Shown one piece after another: positions 1 to 11,392 of a stretch of DNA of 64,000 nucleotides (the first letter of the stretch is position 1; each line of letters begins with the position of its first letter). The translations under genes and the position numbers were made by a program. This DNA is from Myrica gale (taxonomy: Eukaryota > Streptophyta > Magnoliopsida > Fagales > Myricaceae). A model generated the notes under the pieces. It saw only the letters and a list, made by a program, of their open reading frames with translations, was not told the DNA's origin and searched no databases. The stretch lies in contig OZ005617.1 in the NCBI GenBank assembly GCA_963930655.1, positions 19,022,068-19,086,067 on the forward strand. Reading direction: 5' to 3'.

Positions 1-393
1 CCTACGTGGTTTGGGGGTCTTGACACTTTACACCCACCGTCTATTATCCGTTATTTCGAACGAAAAATTCAGTCATTTGTTTTGCACGTGGCTCACTTGT
101 CCATTTTACTCACAATATTCAAAAATGCTTAATTACACTTTGCACCCATGTGGTTTGGGGGGTCTGACACTTTGCACCCCGTTCTTTTATTTTTGAGACA
201 CTTTGCACCTAAAAAATCAATCACGCTTTTTGCACATGATTGACTTTTTCGTTAGAAATAACAGATAAATTGATGGGGGTGTAAAGTGTCAAGACCCCCA
301 AATCACGAAGGTGAAATGTCTCAAAATTAAAAGAATTAGGTGTAAAGTGTTAAAACTCCATAACCACGTGTGGGTGCAAAGTATAATTAACCC
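1..393. repeat. Foldback (long inverted repeat) element, left end outside the window
   Basis: The left half repeats motifs such as GACACTTTRCACCC and GTGGTTTGGGGGTC. The right half carries their reverse complements (GGGTGTAAAGTGTC, GACCCCCAAATCACG, GGGTGCAAAGTATAATTA). The arms pair over roughly 130-190 bp around an AT-rich centre near 200-250, and each arm holds internal subrepeats. No coding capacity is visible. The structure resembles non-autonomous long-TIR (Mutator-type) elements, but the left boundary and target duplication cannot be checked here. Confidence 0.6.
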
Positions 394-551
394 ATAAACA
401 AATTAGATATCTATTTCTGGGGGTATTGGCCAAATGCTGCCTATAGACCTAGCTAGAAAAGCGTTTGTAGGTGCGGGAGTAAGTGATTTCAATTCATGGA
501 AGGAACAATGGGGACATCTTTGCCATACTTCACGTGATTAGTACTGCTCTG
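394..551 (+). repeat. Upstream copy of a duplicated promoter segment
   Basis: This segment is near-identical to 2164-2328, which lies directly upstream of the dCTP-pyrophosphatase gene. Both share GGGGGTATTG, TGCTGCCTATAGA, GGTGCGGGAGTAAGTG and a G-box CACGTG (here at 531-536). No copy of the coding region follows it. It is either the remnant of a tandem duplication or a promoter split by insertion of the intervening 1.6 kb. Confidence 0.75.
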
Positions 552-2163
552 AGAAATCGCTCGAGTGCATCTTGAACACTTCAATACAAAAAAATCTAAC
601 AAATTACAACTCAATTAGGGCATATTTTTGACAAAAGAAATTTGTCCATACAAAAAGACACTAATTTTGAACTCCAATGCCTGAATAATGCAGGCCGGAG
701 GTCGGCCCGGGGCCAGTGGAATGTTGCGCGCGTGCTGGATAAAGGAAGATGGCCCATCCAATTGATTTGATATTCAGCAATATATATAAGTCGTGCTTTC
801 TATCACTTAATTATGATATTCCTGCCTTTGTTATATAAAACTGTCGTGCCATATACGTTTCTTATGCATGGGACTACCGCAGTATTATCTCTCTTTTTTT
901 CTAAGCCTGCCGCATAACGCATCATCATCTGCGTCGACGTCAAAACAATTCTATGTCACCAAAAAAGTAATTCTGAAAAGATGAAGGAAATAGCTGGGTC
1001 ACTGGGGGCAGCCCCTACTCAGTTTGGCATTGGATTTTTCGACAATTCCATATGGTCGTCCATATCCTCGGAATATATACGTCATGGAGGTGTCATCGAT
1101 CTATTATTGCCTAGAAGTAAATCATGCTAGTTAATTTAAGTTGCTAGCTTAATTAGCTTTGGAGAATTAATACGAAAGGATTGTAAAAATTTGCATTTTT
1201 TGTATATATGACTAAAATCATTGCGACATGTGATTCTCGGAGATTGTTGTAAAATTGCAGAATTTGATTATGTAATGGCTTTCATTATAATATTGAGTAC
1301 TTTAAAGCCTCTATGATTAATTACGGGCAGTTTCTGGAGAGTATAATGATTATGTATCTTAGTTATTACTTATTAGGACGATTAATATATACAGCAATAT
1401 TTTGATATATATAAACAAGCTCGGAATCAATGTCGGCCAACTCCCAAGGCTGTAGTAGCTAGTCGGTAGGCTTATGACTGCTCAAATGGCGCTCATCTTG
1501 GGGGAATACTTAGACCAAACCAAAAGTTGTCTTCTAAATACGTTTGAAGCGGCCGGTGAGCGCGGTTGAACATAAGCGAGGTGATGGAGAGTTTGTGTTC
1601 GGAGGAAGGAATAGGTGTGTGTGTGTGGCCGTGTGGAATATTGCTGATGAGCTCCAAAGCGCGCGCATCCTAGGTTGAGGTGACTTCAAGATCGATCTAA
1701 TTAGTTTGTGACATGGTCTTTGTTAATTTTAGTTGACAATTGGGAAGTTTCCTTAGTTTGAATAGAGTCACAGATGATGCGCGCCTAGGTGCTATACGGA
1801 TAAGTAGGGCATATATAGCCGACATGCTCAGCGTCCCAATCACAACACCACAAATAGTGAGACATGATAGCTTATATATGGTAAAACAAAATGTCGTAAC
1901 CTGTCCACCATAATAGTGAGACATGATAGCAAGACCGGGATATGCGCATGCACAAAGCGATCGACAACCAGCAATATTTGTTTGTCCATATCAAATCCTC
2001 AAGCAAACAAAAGCAAAACATTCTATGCTTCGTCAATCATAATGCTTCTAAAATTCGCTATTCATCAAGTACTTGGAGGAAGATGAGTCCAAATTAATTG
2101 TTGATCAAGAACGAAATTAAGGTAGATGCTGGGATTTGAAGCTAGCTAGATTCTAGTGACAAT
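552..2163. other. Intergenic DNA between the two promoter copies
   Basis: No open frame with recognisable protein similarity was found. The stretch is AT-rich with a short TG run near 1614-1627. The phrase AGTGAGACATGATAGC occurs twice (about 1856 and 1915). No transposon ends could be defined. Confidence 0.5.
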
Positions 2164-2407
2164 GATAAACAAATATTAGATATCCTTTTCTGGGGGTATT
2201 GTCCAAATGCTGCCTATAGATCACCTATAGCTAGAAAAGCATTTGTAGGTGCGGGAGTAAGTGATTTCAATTCATGTACGGAAAGATGGGGACATCTTTG
2301 CCATACTTCACGTGATTAGTACTGCTCTTCCACTAGTCCACCCCCACCCGTCTTTAAATATTTGAGCTCGCGGCTGAATCATAACCAAGAGAAAGTATAC
2401 GATCGAC
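2164..2407 (+). promoter_or_regulatory. Proximal promoter and leader of the dCTP pyrophosphatase gene
   Basis: This holds the second copy of the duplicated segment (2164-2328) with a palindromic G-box CACGTG at 2309-2314. A TATA-like TTTAAATA lies near 2353, about 50 bp before the ATG at 2408. G-boxes are typical binding sites of plant bHLH and bZIP factors; actual use of this one is inference. Confidence 0.45.
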
Positions 2408-2976
2408 ATGATGGAAAACTCTTATGTGTATCCAAGAAATGCAAAGGACGTTTCTCTTCGAGAACTTAGAGATAGACTTGCTGAGTTTGCTGAAGTAAGA
2501 GGATGGGAGCAATATCACAGTCCTAGAAATCTCCTTTTAGCACTAGTAAGCGGCCTTTTGTGTCTATATATATGTGTGTGTGTGTGTGTGTCTGGACTAT
2601 TAAATCACATATATTGTCATTAACCATTTCAGCTGCTGTACATAACCATGCATTTCTATTTTCTAAACACCCCCACGCCCCCCTTCTTTGTTTTCGTTTT
2701 GATGAATATTTCCGTTGATCTGTGCAGGTGGGAGAAGTGGGAGAACTATCTGAAATATTCCAGTGGAAGGGAGAAGTTGCCAGAGGACTACCGAACTGGA
2801 GTTCTGATGATAAGGAGCATTTAAAAGATGAGCTGTCGGATGTTCTTCTCTATCTCATTCGTCTTGCTGATGTTTGTGGGCTTGATCTTGGCCAAGCAGC
2901 GCTGACAAAAATAGTTAAGAATGGTCGAAAGTATCCCATCACTGAGCAAACAGCAACTTCCACCTTCAACGCCTAG
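2408..2976 (+). CDS. dCTP pyrophosphatase 1-like protein (MazG-type NTP pyrophosphohydrolase)
   Basis: Two exons, 2408-2545 and 2728-2976, joined by a phase-0 GT..AG intron, encode 128 aa, the usual length for plant DCTPP1/XTP3-TPA-like proteins. The family hydrolyses dCTP and modified dCTP to the monophosphate plus pyrophosphate, cleaning the nucleotide pool. The all-alpha MazG metal site is visible as E49-x2-E52 (GEVGELSEIFQW) and E81-x2-D84 (DELSDVLLYL), and the N-terminal helix (LRELRDRLAEF) is present. The ATG is the first in frame; no transit peptide is obvious, so cytosol or nucleus is likely. The intron contains a (TG)n tract near 2573-2591. Reading frame and splice sites are intact. 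Confidence 0.9.
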
Positions 2977-3691
2977 GAGATTCCCTTGCGGCCTTTCCAT
3001 GTTTCCACGCTTTCCTCGTGTCGCAACTCGTTAATTTGGTGCTTTTATTTCCCTTTTTCTTTGAAGTATTAGATTTATGAGGTGATCTACAATGTCTGTG
3101 AAAAGATTAAAACTATTTTATCCGTGTACGTACGTATAAGAGCTGCATGTCAAAGTGAAATTCTCCGACCTTCGTCCTATCCTAATCTAAAGCTTCTTCA
3201 GAATCGTTTAGCTAGACTGCGATGATGAATATTTCGGCATACTCTCCAATCTAGTAGAGCTCTAGCTATATAAGACTTCAAAGCCTCCTTGCTCAGGTCA
3301 TGTGCTGCCTGAGCTGGCTAGCTGTATATATCATAGCTTCTTCCAAGCTTGTAGAGATCATAAGACTTCAAAACCTCCATGTACAGATGATGCTGTGACG
3401 GTCTGATGTCTGTGTTTTTTTAGTCTACTCGATCGGAATTAGATAAATAAGCGAGATATGATACTTGCTAATTAAAATATATATATGTCCCCGTCTGATC
3501 ATCAGTTACCAAGTATCATTACTTGATCATGCATGGCATCCATCACTTGTGATACCATTACTATATAATTAAGAGATCAACATGGGAAACATCTCAAAGT
3601 GAGTTTATATATATATATAAGATATTAGTTTGAGGCGGGCATGTGAGGCTACCATTGTGATTATCCAATAGTTTGTGCCTTTCTTACTGTA
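2977..3691. other. 3' flank of the pyrophosphatase gene and intergenic DNA
   Basis: This should contain the 3' UTR of the preceding gene (T-rich to about 3110). The rest is AT-rich, with two short near-repeats (TATAAGACTTCAAA at about 3270 and ATAAGACTTCAAAACC at about 3360). No gene was seen. Confidence 0.5.
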
Positions 3692-4016
3692 GTGTTTGTA
3701 AATCTAAAATATTGAAGAAAAAAAAATTACCCATCCAAAATTTTTTAATCCAAACATAATTCACTCAAATTTTGTTTAAGAAAATAATAATAATAAATTT
3801 TAAAATCATTTCTCTATCATCATCAAATCATCTATTTCTATTACAATAAACAAAAAAAATTCACTCAAATCATCTCTAGTTAATTCACTTTTTCACTCAC
3901 TCCCATAAAATTCTTCTTTTCACTACTTTTTTCAATTAATTCTAATAAAACTCTAATCTACCTCAATTTTCACAACATTCTTAAAATTTCCAAAAACATC
4001 TTAGGTTTGCAAACAC
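3692..4016. mobile_element. MITE-like element with GTGTTTG termini
   Basis: The left end GTGTTTGTAAATCTAA matches the inverted right end TTAGGTTTGCAAACAC, with TA on both outer flanks. The interior is AT-rich, contains TTCACTCAAAT twice and has no coding frame. The size, about 325 bp, suits a non-autonomous DNA transposon; the superfamily is not settled. Confidence 0.5.
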
Positions 4017-4129
4017 TATATAGCTTATACATCTAGATGTATCACTGCCTGGGTTCATCCTAATCTCTAAATCCATTCACCATGTTATCATCCCACTCGG
4101 GAATGATCATGAGTACTAGCTAGTGACCT

Positions 4130-5320
4130 CTGAGTATCTCAGACTGAGAAAGTCTCCTCATGTTGGGTGATTTCGCTGCTATGGACCCCTTGTTGGTGAA
4201 GCTTGTGCGCTGGTAGAGACTATTTCTTTGGCTGGTCGGTATCAATGGCCCCGTGTTGTGTTCGAAAGTGACTCCTTGATGTTGTGCAAGGAAGTGTTGT
4301 CCTGAGAAGTCTCCTCTTATTGGACTATTTCGGTTCAGGTGGATGCTATTCGCAATGGATTTCTTGGGTTTAGGGAGTGGAAGGTGACTTGGGTGCCACA
4401 TCGGTGTAATAATTTTGCTCATTGTTTAGCTAAGTGTGCGGGTAGCTGTAATCGCGTTGGTTTCTTTTCTAGTAGTTGTCTTCCCGAGCAGGGGCGGAGA
4501 GAGGGGGGGGGGGGGGCAGCCGCCCCCCTCAGCCCCTCAAAAAAAATTATTTATATGGGTTCCAAGACATATCCACAATTACTCAAAGTGGCTGGTTCCC
4601 TTACCGAAAGAACTATCCTTGGGAATTCTTGCCAAGAATGCTGATGCAATTGTTTTACTTGAAAATGTACCGGATACTTTGAAGAACAAGCTGAGTCAGT
4701 TGCTATGTGATTACATTGTACTGTCCAGAAATTTTTACTCATTTTTTCTTTTAGCATTATGCTGGTGTGTTGCAATTAAAGTTAATGATGGCAGGCTTAA
4801 GGTTTAATTACCTTTCCTGAAAGTAGTGATTCTTTATCTGCATCTTTTGTTTCTCCGTATTTTCCTCAATTTTGCTCCCTCATAAATAGCTACATTAGAC
4901 ATTTGAAAGAACTCTTCTAGGCTATTATCTCAAAACACAGGCTGGAAGGGACGAAGCTAAGGGGCCTGCAGGGGGTGGGGCCCTGTCTCCCCAATCCCCC
5001 CAAAACTGAGCCTAGAAAATAGGCAAAACAAGGGCTGTTTAGAACGTTATCTTCCATTTTTTTACATTTTGGCCTCTCCAAAATGCATTTTCGTTCCTGC
5101 CCCCTATACAGAACTCCTGGCTCCGTCACTGTTCCCGAGCATATATATGAGGTTGTGATATGCGCCTGCCCTTCAAGTTGGTTCTGGTTTGTCTCGGTTC
5201 GCCTTCTATATGACGCCGGACAGAATAGTGATTATTCTGTAGGCACGTACAAACGGCAATTTGCAAGGAAAAATAGCGTGTTCTACCCCAAGAACTCGAA
5301 GAACAATTCTTCAATTCAAT
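4130..5320 (+). pseudogene. LINE-type RNase H domain remnant, interrupted by a hAT element
   Basis: Reading + strand from about 4190 to 4488 gives the plant LINE RNase H pattern: EA-x-AL-x-E, then VVFESDSLMLCKEVL, an in-frame stop, and further on VPHRCNNFAHCLAKCA and FFSSSCLPE. These are the signature blocks of the RVT_3/RNase H-like domain at the C-terminus of plant non-LTR polyproteins. A hAT element (4489-5131) splits the sequence; reading resumes after it as HIYEVV. At least one stop makes it non-functional. Confidence 0.65.
4489..5131. mobile_element. Non-autonomous hAT element with an 8-bp target duplication and a gene-like fragment
   Basis: The element begins CAGGGGCGGAG and ends CTCCGTCACTG, imperfect inverted termini of the plant hAT type. 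It is flanked by the perfect 8-bp duplication TTCCCGAG (4481-4488 and 5132-5139). The 5' end has a poly-G run and the 3' end has related C/G-rich sequence. Inside, 4590-4710 encodes ILAKNADAIVLLENVPDTL followed by KNKLSQLLCD, which resembles the central part of plant RAD7/rhp7-like LRR proteins from memory. No transposase is present. Confidence 0.7.
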
Positions 5321-7237
5321 AAAATTCGAATAATATTAAAAACTCCTGAAAACAACCCACAAGCCGGGTTTAAAATAGCTGAGATCTCCGAATTTTGCCA
5401 AAAATAGCAAAATCCTAAAAGTTCGAAATTTGAAAAAACGAGATAAGATAAGTCTAGTGCTAAAGATCTGGCCCAAATCGGGTTCAGAATCTTATCCTAA
5501 CCGATAATTGAAATATTACCATAAATGGAAAAAAATAAATAAAACTAAGGATTTGAAAAGGAAATCAGTGGATTTCGGCCTCGAAACGAGGTGCACCGAG
5601 CATAGCTGGGTGGTCACGACGTGCGCGCCGAAAAGAGCTTTCCGAATTGGGGTCACGGGCGCAAATCCGACACTCATAGCCAAAGTTATGGCCAAAAAAC
5701 CGACACGTGCCCCAATTAGGTAGAATCACGATCTCTTGCCACTTTTACGCTGATCTGACCGCTCCAAATAATTCAGCGCCATTAATGCGGAATCTGACAG
5801 CTCAGCATCGTCTGACTCGGATCCCCCTGCATCACTATATATGCGGGAGTTTATTCAGCAAAAATAAAAAGAAGAAGAAGACGGCCTCTGAGTACCTCAT
5901 CCATATCATATATGCATATTATAACTGGAAAATGAGAACACTAAGGGCATTAAGGGATGTTGATGTCATAATGTCATGTTGCGCATAAATGGAACATCAC
6001 GACGTTAATTAAAGGCATGCTGATCTCATAGCCTTGCTTGTCGTCTAGCTACTTTTTTGAGTAATTGGCCAGTATATATATAGGTTTATGCTAGGCTTTA
6101 AACTATAGCCACTGATAATTCGAAACGTTAAGCTCCATGACGTACGTACGTAATGGCCGAAAGCCACTTAAAACATATATACTTATGATCAAGATCATGA
6201 TTATCCAACAAGCGCATGTGTTTTGTGGGGGATCGATATCTATACTTTGATGCACTTGCTAAGAACTCAAAAATTGTAACCGGGACCTGCACTACGTACG
6301 CCAATTATGATGGCTTGGCATGATCCACCGGGGCCGATGATCTCAAACTATAGCTCCTTGATCAGATGAATTCTTTCTTATAAACCTAAAAGATCATCAG
6401 GGGTTTTGTGAATCTTTGATAGAATTTGCTAAAGATAGAACCCTCAAGGAAGACAAACATCGAAACCGCAAGTCGCGCGTATTGGCAATGATGGGTAACG
6501 AGTTTCATAACAAGCATGTGAAAATCGCTAGTAAACTAAAAAGGCCCTGCAGCAGCATGCGATCGTAGCAATTGGCTGTCGTTTACTTAATTCATAAAAA
6601 CTACCTGATGCTATCAAATATCTATCTTCCTCCTTTGATTTCCTTTCCATGAAGCAGTTGATTTCACCTGTTGACAAAGAGGTGAGTGGTGACCATGTCA
6701 AATGGGCCCCGATTTCATGGGTCAGGACCTGCCAAAAAGCTACAACCAAGTGCATGATACGTGATATCAAACAACAGTTTTTCTCTTCCTATCTCTTAGC
6801 TTGATGTCCTTGTCACTTTTTGCATTTTAACTTTACATTGGTTCAACTTCAACACTTGCTTCAAATAGAAGACATGTTTTTGGGTACCGAATTTGAAGAG
6901 AGATTTTTTTTTTCTTTTCTAATAATTATTGAGAAAAAAAATATTAAAATGTATTTTTAGAGGTGTCTATGAAAGTAGTCCGATAAAATATGTTTGCAGA
7001 GAAAAAATTTTGGAAGATGAGGTCCTTTGTGTGAAATTAATCTTGATTTTCCATATTTTTTCATAGATTAATGATGAAATGTTTAACATTTTTCTCTAGA
7101 TTAAATACTTTATTTAATTTTTGAAATATATTTGAGTAGGGAAATTGATTTTAAAATTGAGAATTATTTTTTAAAATATTGCACAAATCAGGAACGCATG
7201 TCAGAATTTTGGTATTGGTGTACAAGAATCGATAAAA
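5321..7237. other. Intergenic DNA with an unclassified transposon-like block
   Basis: From 5220 to about 5870 the composition is less AT-rich and looks like retrotransposon LTR or leader sequence, but no ends, PBS or protein motif could be identified. The remainder (5870-7237) is AT-rich intergenic sequence. No gene was found. Confidence 0.35.
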
Positions 7238-7367
7238 AAAAGGGTGATTTGAGTGAATTTTTTTATATTTATTATAATAAAAAGAGATGATTTGGTAAAG
7301 AAAAAAATATTATTTTATTAATATAAAAATTTAAGATGGCCAAAATATTTCGCATACAAACACTACC
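7238..7367 (-). mobile_element. Partial MITE related to the 3692-4016 element
   Basis: In reverse orientation this starts TAGTGTTTGTATGC and continues through AT-rich sequence containing TTCACTCAAATCACCC, matching the order of motifs in the 3692-4016 element. The partner terminus was not found, so it is probably truncated. Confidence 0.35.
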
Positions 7368-7649
7368 TAGTCAGTCCGACCCATTAGTCACCTAGGCCAC
7401 ACCCTGCCCATTGTATGAGGCCGTATTTTGGGTTTGGTTAGCGTTGGCCCCAACGGCCCAGGCCCTATAACTAATATGGGAAGGTGAGACGCGACAGTGA
7501 AGTGAGGGAGGGCATGGGCAATAATCAATATTGTGATCTTCGACCGATAGTGTCATTCTCGTAATTTTATACATAATTCGTGTCTACTTATTTGGAACGC
7601 GATTTCACGAAGGTCGGCAATACATCACATCGAGATTTGATAAAGAAAG

Positions 7650-8086
7650 TAGGCCTGTCCAAAAAACCGGCCGGACCGGACCGGACCGGTTTTGACCCAA
7701 ACCGGTTGACTTTTAGTCAACCGGGTTGACCGGACCGGTAAACCGGTGTATTCCGGTCCGGTTCCGGGTTACCCTCATGAAAACCCGGGACCGGACCGGA
7801 GTATACCTCTCCAAACCGGCCCAAACCGGAAATTGGCCCAAAATGGCAAGGTCCAACCCAAAAACCGGCCCAAAATGGCATGGCCCAACCCAAAACCGGC
7901 CCAAAATGGTATGGCCCAAACCGGCCCAAACCGACCCAGACCGGACCGGTTAAACCGGAAACCGGACCGGACCGGTCCGGTCATATAACCGGTCCGGTCC
8001 GGTCCGGTCTATATACTTTGAAAAAGTTCCGGTTTGGCCGGCCAAACCGGACCGAATCGAACCGGACCGGCTGTTGGACACCCCTA
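7650..8086. mobile_element. Non-autonomous hAT element filled with CCGGA/CCGGT repeats
   Basis: The termini are TAGGCCTGTCCA and TGGACACCCCTA (inverse TAGGGGTGTCCA, 10 of 12 matching). A perfect 8-bp duplication AAAGAAAG lies on both sides (7642-7649 and 8087-8094), diagnostic of hAT insertion. The 437-bp interior is built of CCGGACCGGACCGGT motifs and tandem blocks of AAACCGGCCCAAAATGG. The long overlapping open frames here are by-products of the repeats, not genes. Confidence 0.85.
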
Positions 8087-8738
8087 AAAGAAAGTGAGTT
8101 TGTGGGCCCCACATGGAATTATTAGGCCGCAATGCGTTGATCCGAAGAAACTGGGACGAGTCGAAACATCGGGATTGTCCGAGTTTACAAGAAGAGCCAT
8201 GAATTTCATGTAAATCTCGTTGCACATCGAAGTCTTCAATGTTTCTTGTCCAACTCACACGACCATATTAATGCGTGTTACCTTTTTTTTTTCTAAGTAT
8301 TAATGCGTGTTACCTTCTTCTGCTTTTTTTTTCTTTTTTCTTTTTAGAAAAAATTAGAGGAAACAATAAGGATAGCAACCATAGTTAAAGGTGACCATAA
8401 AAGTACTCATAATCATAAAAGCACATCCGCGGTAGAATATCTAGCTTGAGTTATTATTTATTGGACGAGTCCGTCACCATAACACCAATCTCGTTAAAAA
8501 TGATTAAGTTAAGTTACCTCTATTGTAGAATACCTAGTTTAAGTTATTGATCATTAGACAAGTCCGTCATCAAACCACCAACAAGAACATCACTAGGTCT
8601 CAAGCTCATAAACTGGTTACCTACTTGATTATCCACTCGGTACTTTGTCATATTATTAATCATATTGACTATCAAGGCGTCAATTATGTCAAAAAGCAAT
8701 ATATTTTAAGGGGTCAAAGTAAATAAAATATAAAAAAT
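8087..8738. other. Intergenic DNA
   Basis: AT-rich with a short duplicated phrase TAATGCGTGTTACC (about 8269 and 8301). Two diverged copies of a roughly 80-bp segment occur at about 8430-8580 (GTAGAATAYCTAG, then GACRAGTCCGTCA). No gene was seen. Confidence 0.45.
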
Positions 8739-9569
8739 TGTCACGCCCCAAAAATCAGCTTAAATAAATAAAAAAAATTTATCGTATTTATTTGAAACAA
8801 AACATAATATAACGATATTGTTTAAAAACATAAACTTGAACAACTTAAAATTCATAATGATGTTCTCATCTATCCCGCCCGCATGCTCTCTAGGCTCAAT
8901 CTCTGAGCAATCTCTGAAAATAAGAAAAATAAAACGGAAATACAGAAAATAAAATAGCTTTTCAGAAAATCCCCTTTGGCATTAACAGTAAGCCACATTG
9001 ACCCCTGTGGCAGGGTTGTGCAACGACTTAACCGGCGGCCAAACCGAATTAAGCCAACAGTAATTGGAGTTTGCCCTACCAAGACTTAGCCACATACGCT
9101 AAGTGTGCACTAGGGAGAAACCCACACAGAAACCAATCCGAAGAATGGGTGCACCAGTAATCAGTAATGAGTTGGTACCAACAGCAGCAGTAATCAGTAA
9201 TCATAATCAGTAACAGAACATTGCCTCGGGGTTTGAAAACAATATAATATATAATAACAGAATTCAGATTTCAAAATCAGAAATGATGTTCAGCAGAATC
9301 CATAATCTTTGATAAATAATTCAAAACAGTCATATAAACAGTCTCACTATATTTTTTAAAATTCCACATTTGTTTTCAGAATAACATAAACTTGCAATAA
9401 AATATTTTCCACAAAATCGTTTATGAAAACGTGTTCATAATTTTTGGAAAAAAATATTATAGTAGCTCCGCTTATCCAATTTGCTTTGATAATCGAATCG
9501 CCCTAGAAAACACGTACTGCAACGATCCTCAAGAACCAAAGAAAAATGTAAATACCCAACAATGGACGA

Positions 9570-9617
<48 letters not shown>

Positions 9618-10285
9618 CAAAATTGATGAAAAATCACGTTTGAGAGGTGTGAAGAATCTCTGAGCAAGAGGCCCCTTTTATAGGCGAAAGGGTCTTGAAT
9701 TCTTGGTGAAAACCGTCCACCATGGAAATCCATTAGGCGTCTCTTCACACATCTCCCATTATTGTCATTAGTTGCCAAAATACATAGAAACTTCGAGAAA
9801 TGAACGTTTGGAATGAAAAGCCTTGAAAATTAGACGAAAAGGTACTAAAACGGCTGAGAAATCGATGAGAGAGAGAGAGAGAATTGATGAGAGAGAGAGG
9901 TTGTAACGTTGAAAACGGCGGCTAGGGCTAGAAATCGTGAGTTTCAGATTTGGGGAAGAAGAAGATAGGTGAAACGCACCGTTTCACTTAAAAATGCAAT
10001 TTGACCAAAACATGTTTAAATAAAAATAAAACCAAAGAAATATCAACAGACGCGTGAAGCGCTTCAGCGGTTACGTTACCAATCGTCTTTCTTTTAGCGC
10101 GCGGGTTCGAGTCCTCGCGTTCCCTCATTTGCAAAATAAAACTTGTAAACGTTTAAATAAATTCAGCCGCGTATAAGTCAATAACCACGCGTCTGGCTCA
10201 GTGGTCTTTCTCCCTTTAATCCCAATATCTGGAGTTCGTCTCCAGGTATTTGCATTGTTTTTCCTTTTGAAACCGGGTTATCACA
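8739..10285. mobile_element. Solo LTR (1547 bp) flanked by a 5-bp target duplication
   Basis: It begins TGTCACGCCCC and ends GGTTATCACA, so TG..CA, and has AAAAT immediately on both sides (8734-8738 and 10286-10290). There is no PBS, polypurine tract or coding sequence. These are the hallmarks of a solo LTR left by recombination. The TGTCACGCCCC start and length suggest a Ty3/gypsy family (inference). It contains an (AT)n(AG)n microsatellite at about 9570-9614 and two tRNA-like stretches near its right end. Confidence 0.75.
9571..9614. repeat. Compound microsatellite (AT)n(AG)n
   Basis: An uninterrupted TA tract passes directly into an AG tract inside the solo LTR; a second GA tract occurs at about 9867-9882. 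Confidence 0.9.
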
Positions 10286-10489
10286 AAAATAGTCATAAAC
10301 TATTACCCTGAAAAAATTGCCTTTTTTATTAGCTTTGTCCCTGCCTGTGGGTGTCCAGTCTAGTGCTTATATTGGTGTCCGTTAGACTGACTATACCATC
10401 AAACTTGATTAGTCTCCAAAAATATGTAGCTTAGTTTAAAAATGGCAGCTACTTTGTCCTGTGGCTATAGAGAATGAAAAATTTAATTA

Positions 10490-11389
10490 AGACTCTAACT
10501 TCACCTAGAGGAGGGTGAATAGGTGAAATCTAAAAAATAATGATTCCATACCAATTTTAAAATTTATCAATCTAAATATATCAATCAACCAACCAACCTA
10601 ATCATCAAAGCAATAAATCAACTTGTAAAGAAACTAAACAAATGCACAAGGAGACAAGAGATTTGATGACGAAATGAAAACTTTTTGAAAAACTATTTAA
10701 AGAAAAAACCACTCCGGGCTAGCAGTCACTCGAAATCCACAAAGATAAAATCCTTACAACATTGATTCAGACACGGACAACCCTAGTTGCTTAACTCTGA
10801 TAACCCTAATGTAATAATCTATGCACCCCTTGCTCAGAGCCGCTCCAAGAAGCATTCACCTCAACCCTTGAAGTTCTTCTTAAGGATTTCCACGAACACT
10901 CTTATTCTTTAGTACGTCTTCAACACTATGAAGGAACAGGAAAATATGATAGAAGAATAGAGAAAAACTCAGCAATCTTTAAGCACAAATCTTCTAGATT
11001 TTTTCTCTCAAGGTAGGAGGCACAAATACTCTCAAAAGAACCCCCAATAGGGTTCTGGACGACCTCCCTTGAAACCTTGTAGGGTTTCCCAAAATTTCAT
11101 AAGGAAAGTCTAAAAATTCAGTAATTTTTGAAATTTGTCGGACGTCGCTCGAGCACGGGTCGAGCTCTCGTCGAACACTATGTTTCTGTCTGAAATTATA
11201 ACTGGGCGCTCGAGATCTTGTTGAACGCTGGTTGAACTTGATGATTCTATTTGAATTTTTTCAAGAGCGCTTGAGCGCTTGTTGAACATGATAAATCTAA
11301 ACAGACCATCAACTTTAACTCTTGAACAAATGTGAGGACCAAAATTAAAACTCGATCACGACATATTTTGACATGGAATGATACCAACA
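10490..11389 (-). mobile_element. Probable solo LTR of a TGTTGG-type copia (SIRE-like) family
   Basis: Read on the minus strand it starts TGTTGGTATCATTCC at 11389 and ends near a CACCCTCCTCTAGGTG motif at about 10515. Blocks such as CACTCC-GRGCTAGCAG, TGATTCAGACACGG and GATGTAATAATCTA are shared with 47566-48392. The TGTTGG start and the CACCCYCCTCTAGG motif recall SIRE-type copia LTRs. No coding sequence is present. The exact left end and target duplication were not resolved. Confidence 0.5.
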
Positions 11390-11392
11390 CAA

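Noticed and set aside
7713-8258. Overlapping open frames on both strands rich in Arg/Pro/Thr or Gly/Phe
   Set aside because: They are translations of CCGG-type tandem repeats inside the hAT element; frames open on both strands at once and no domain is recognisable.
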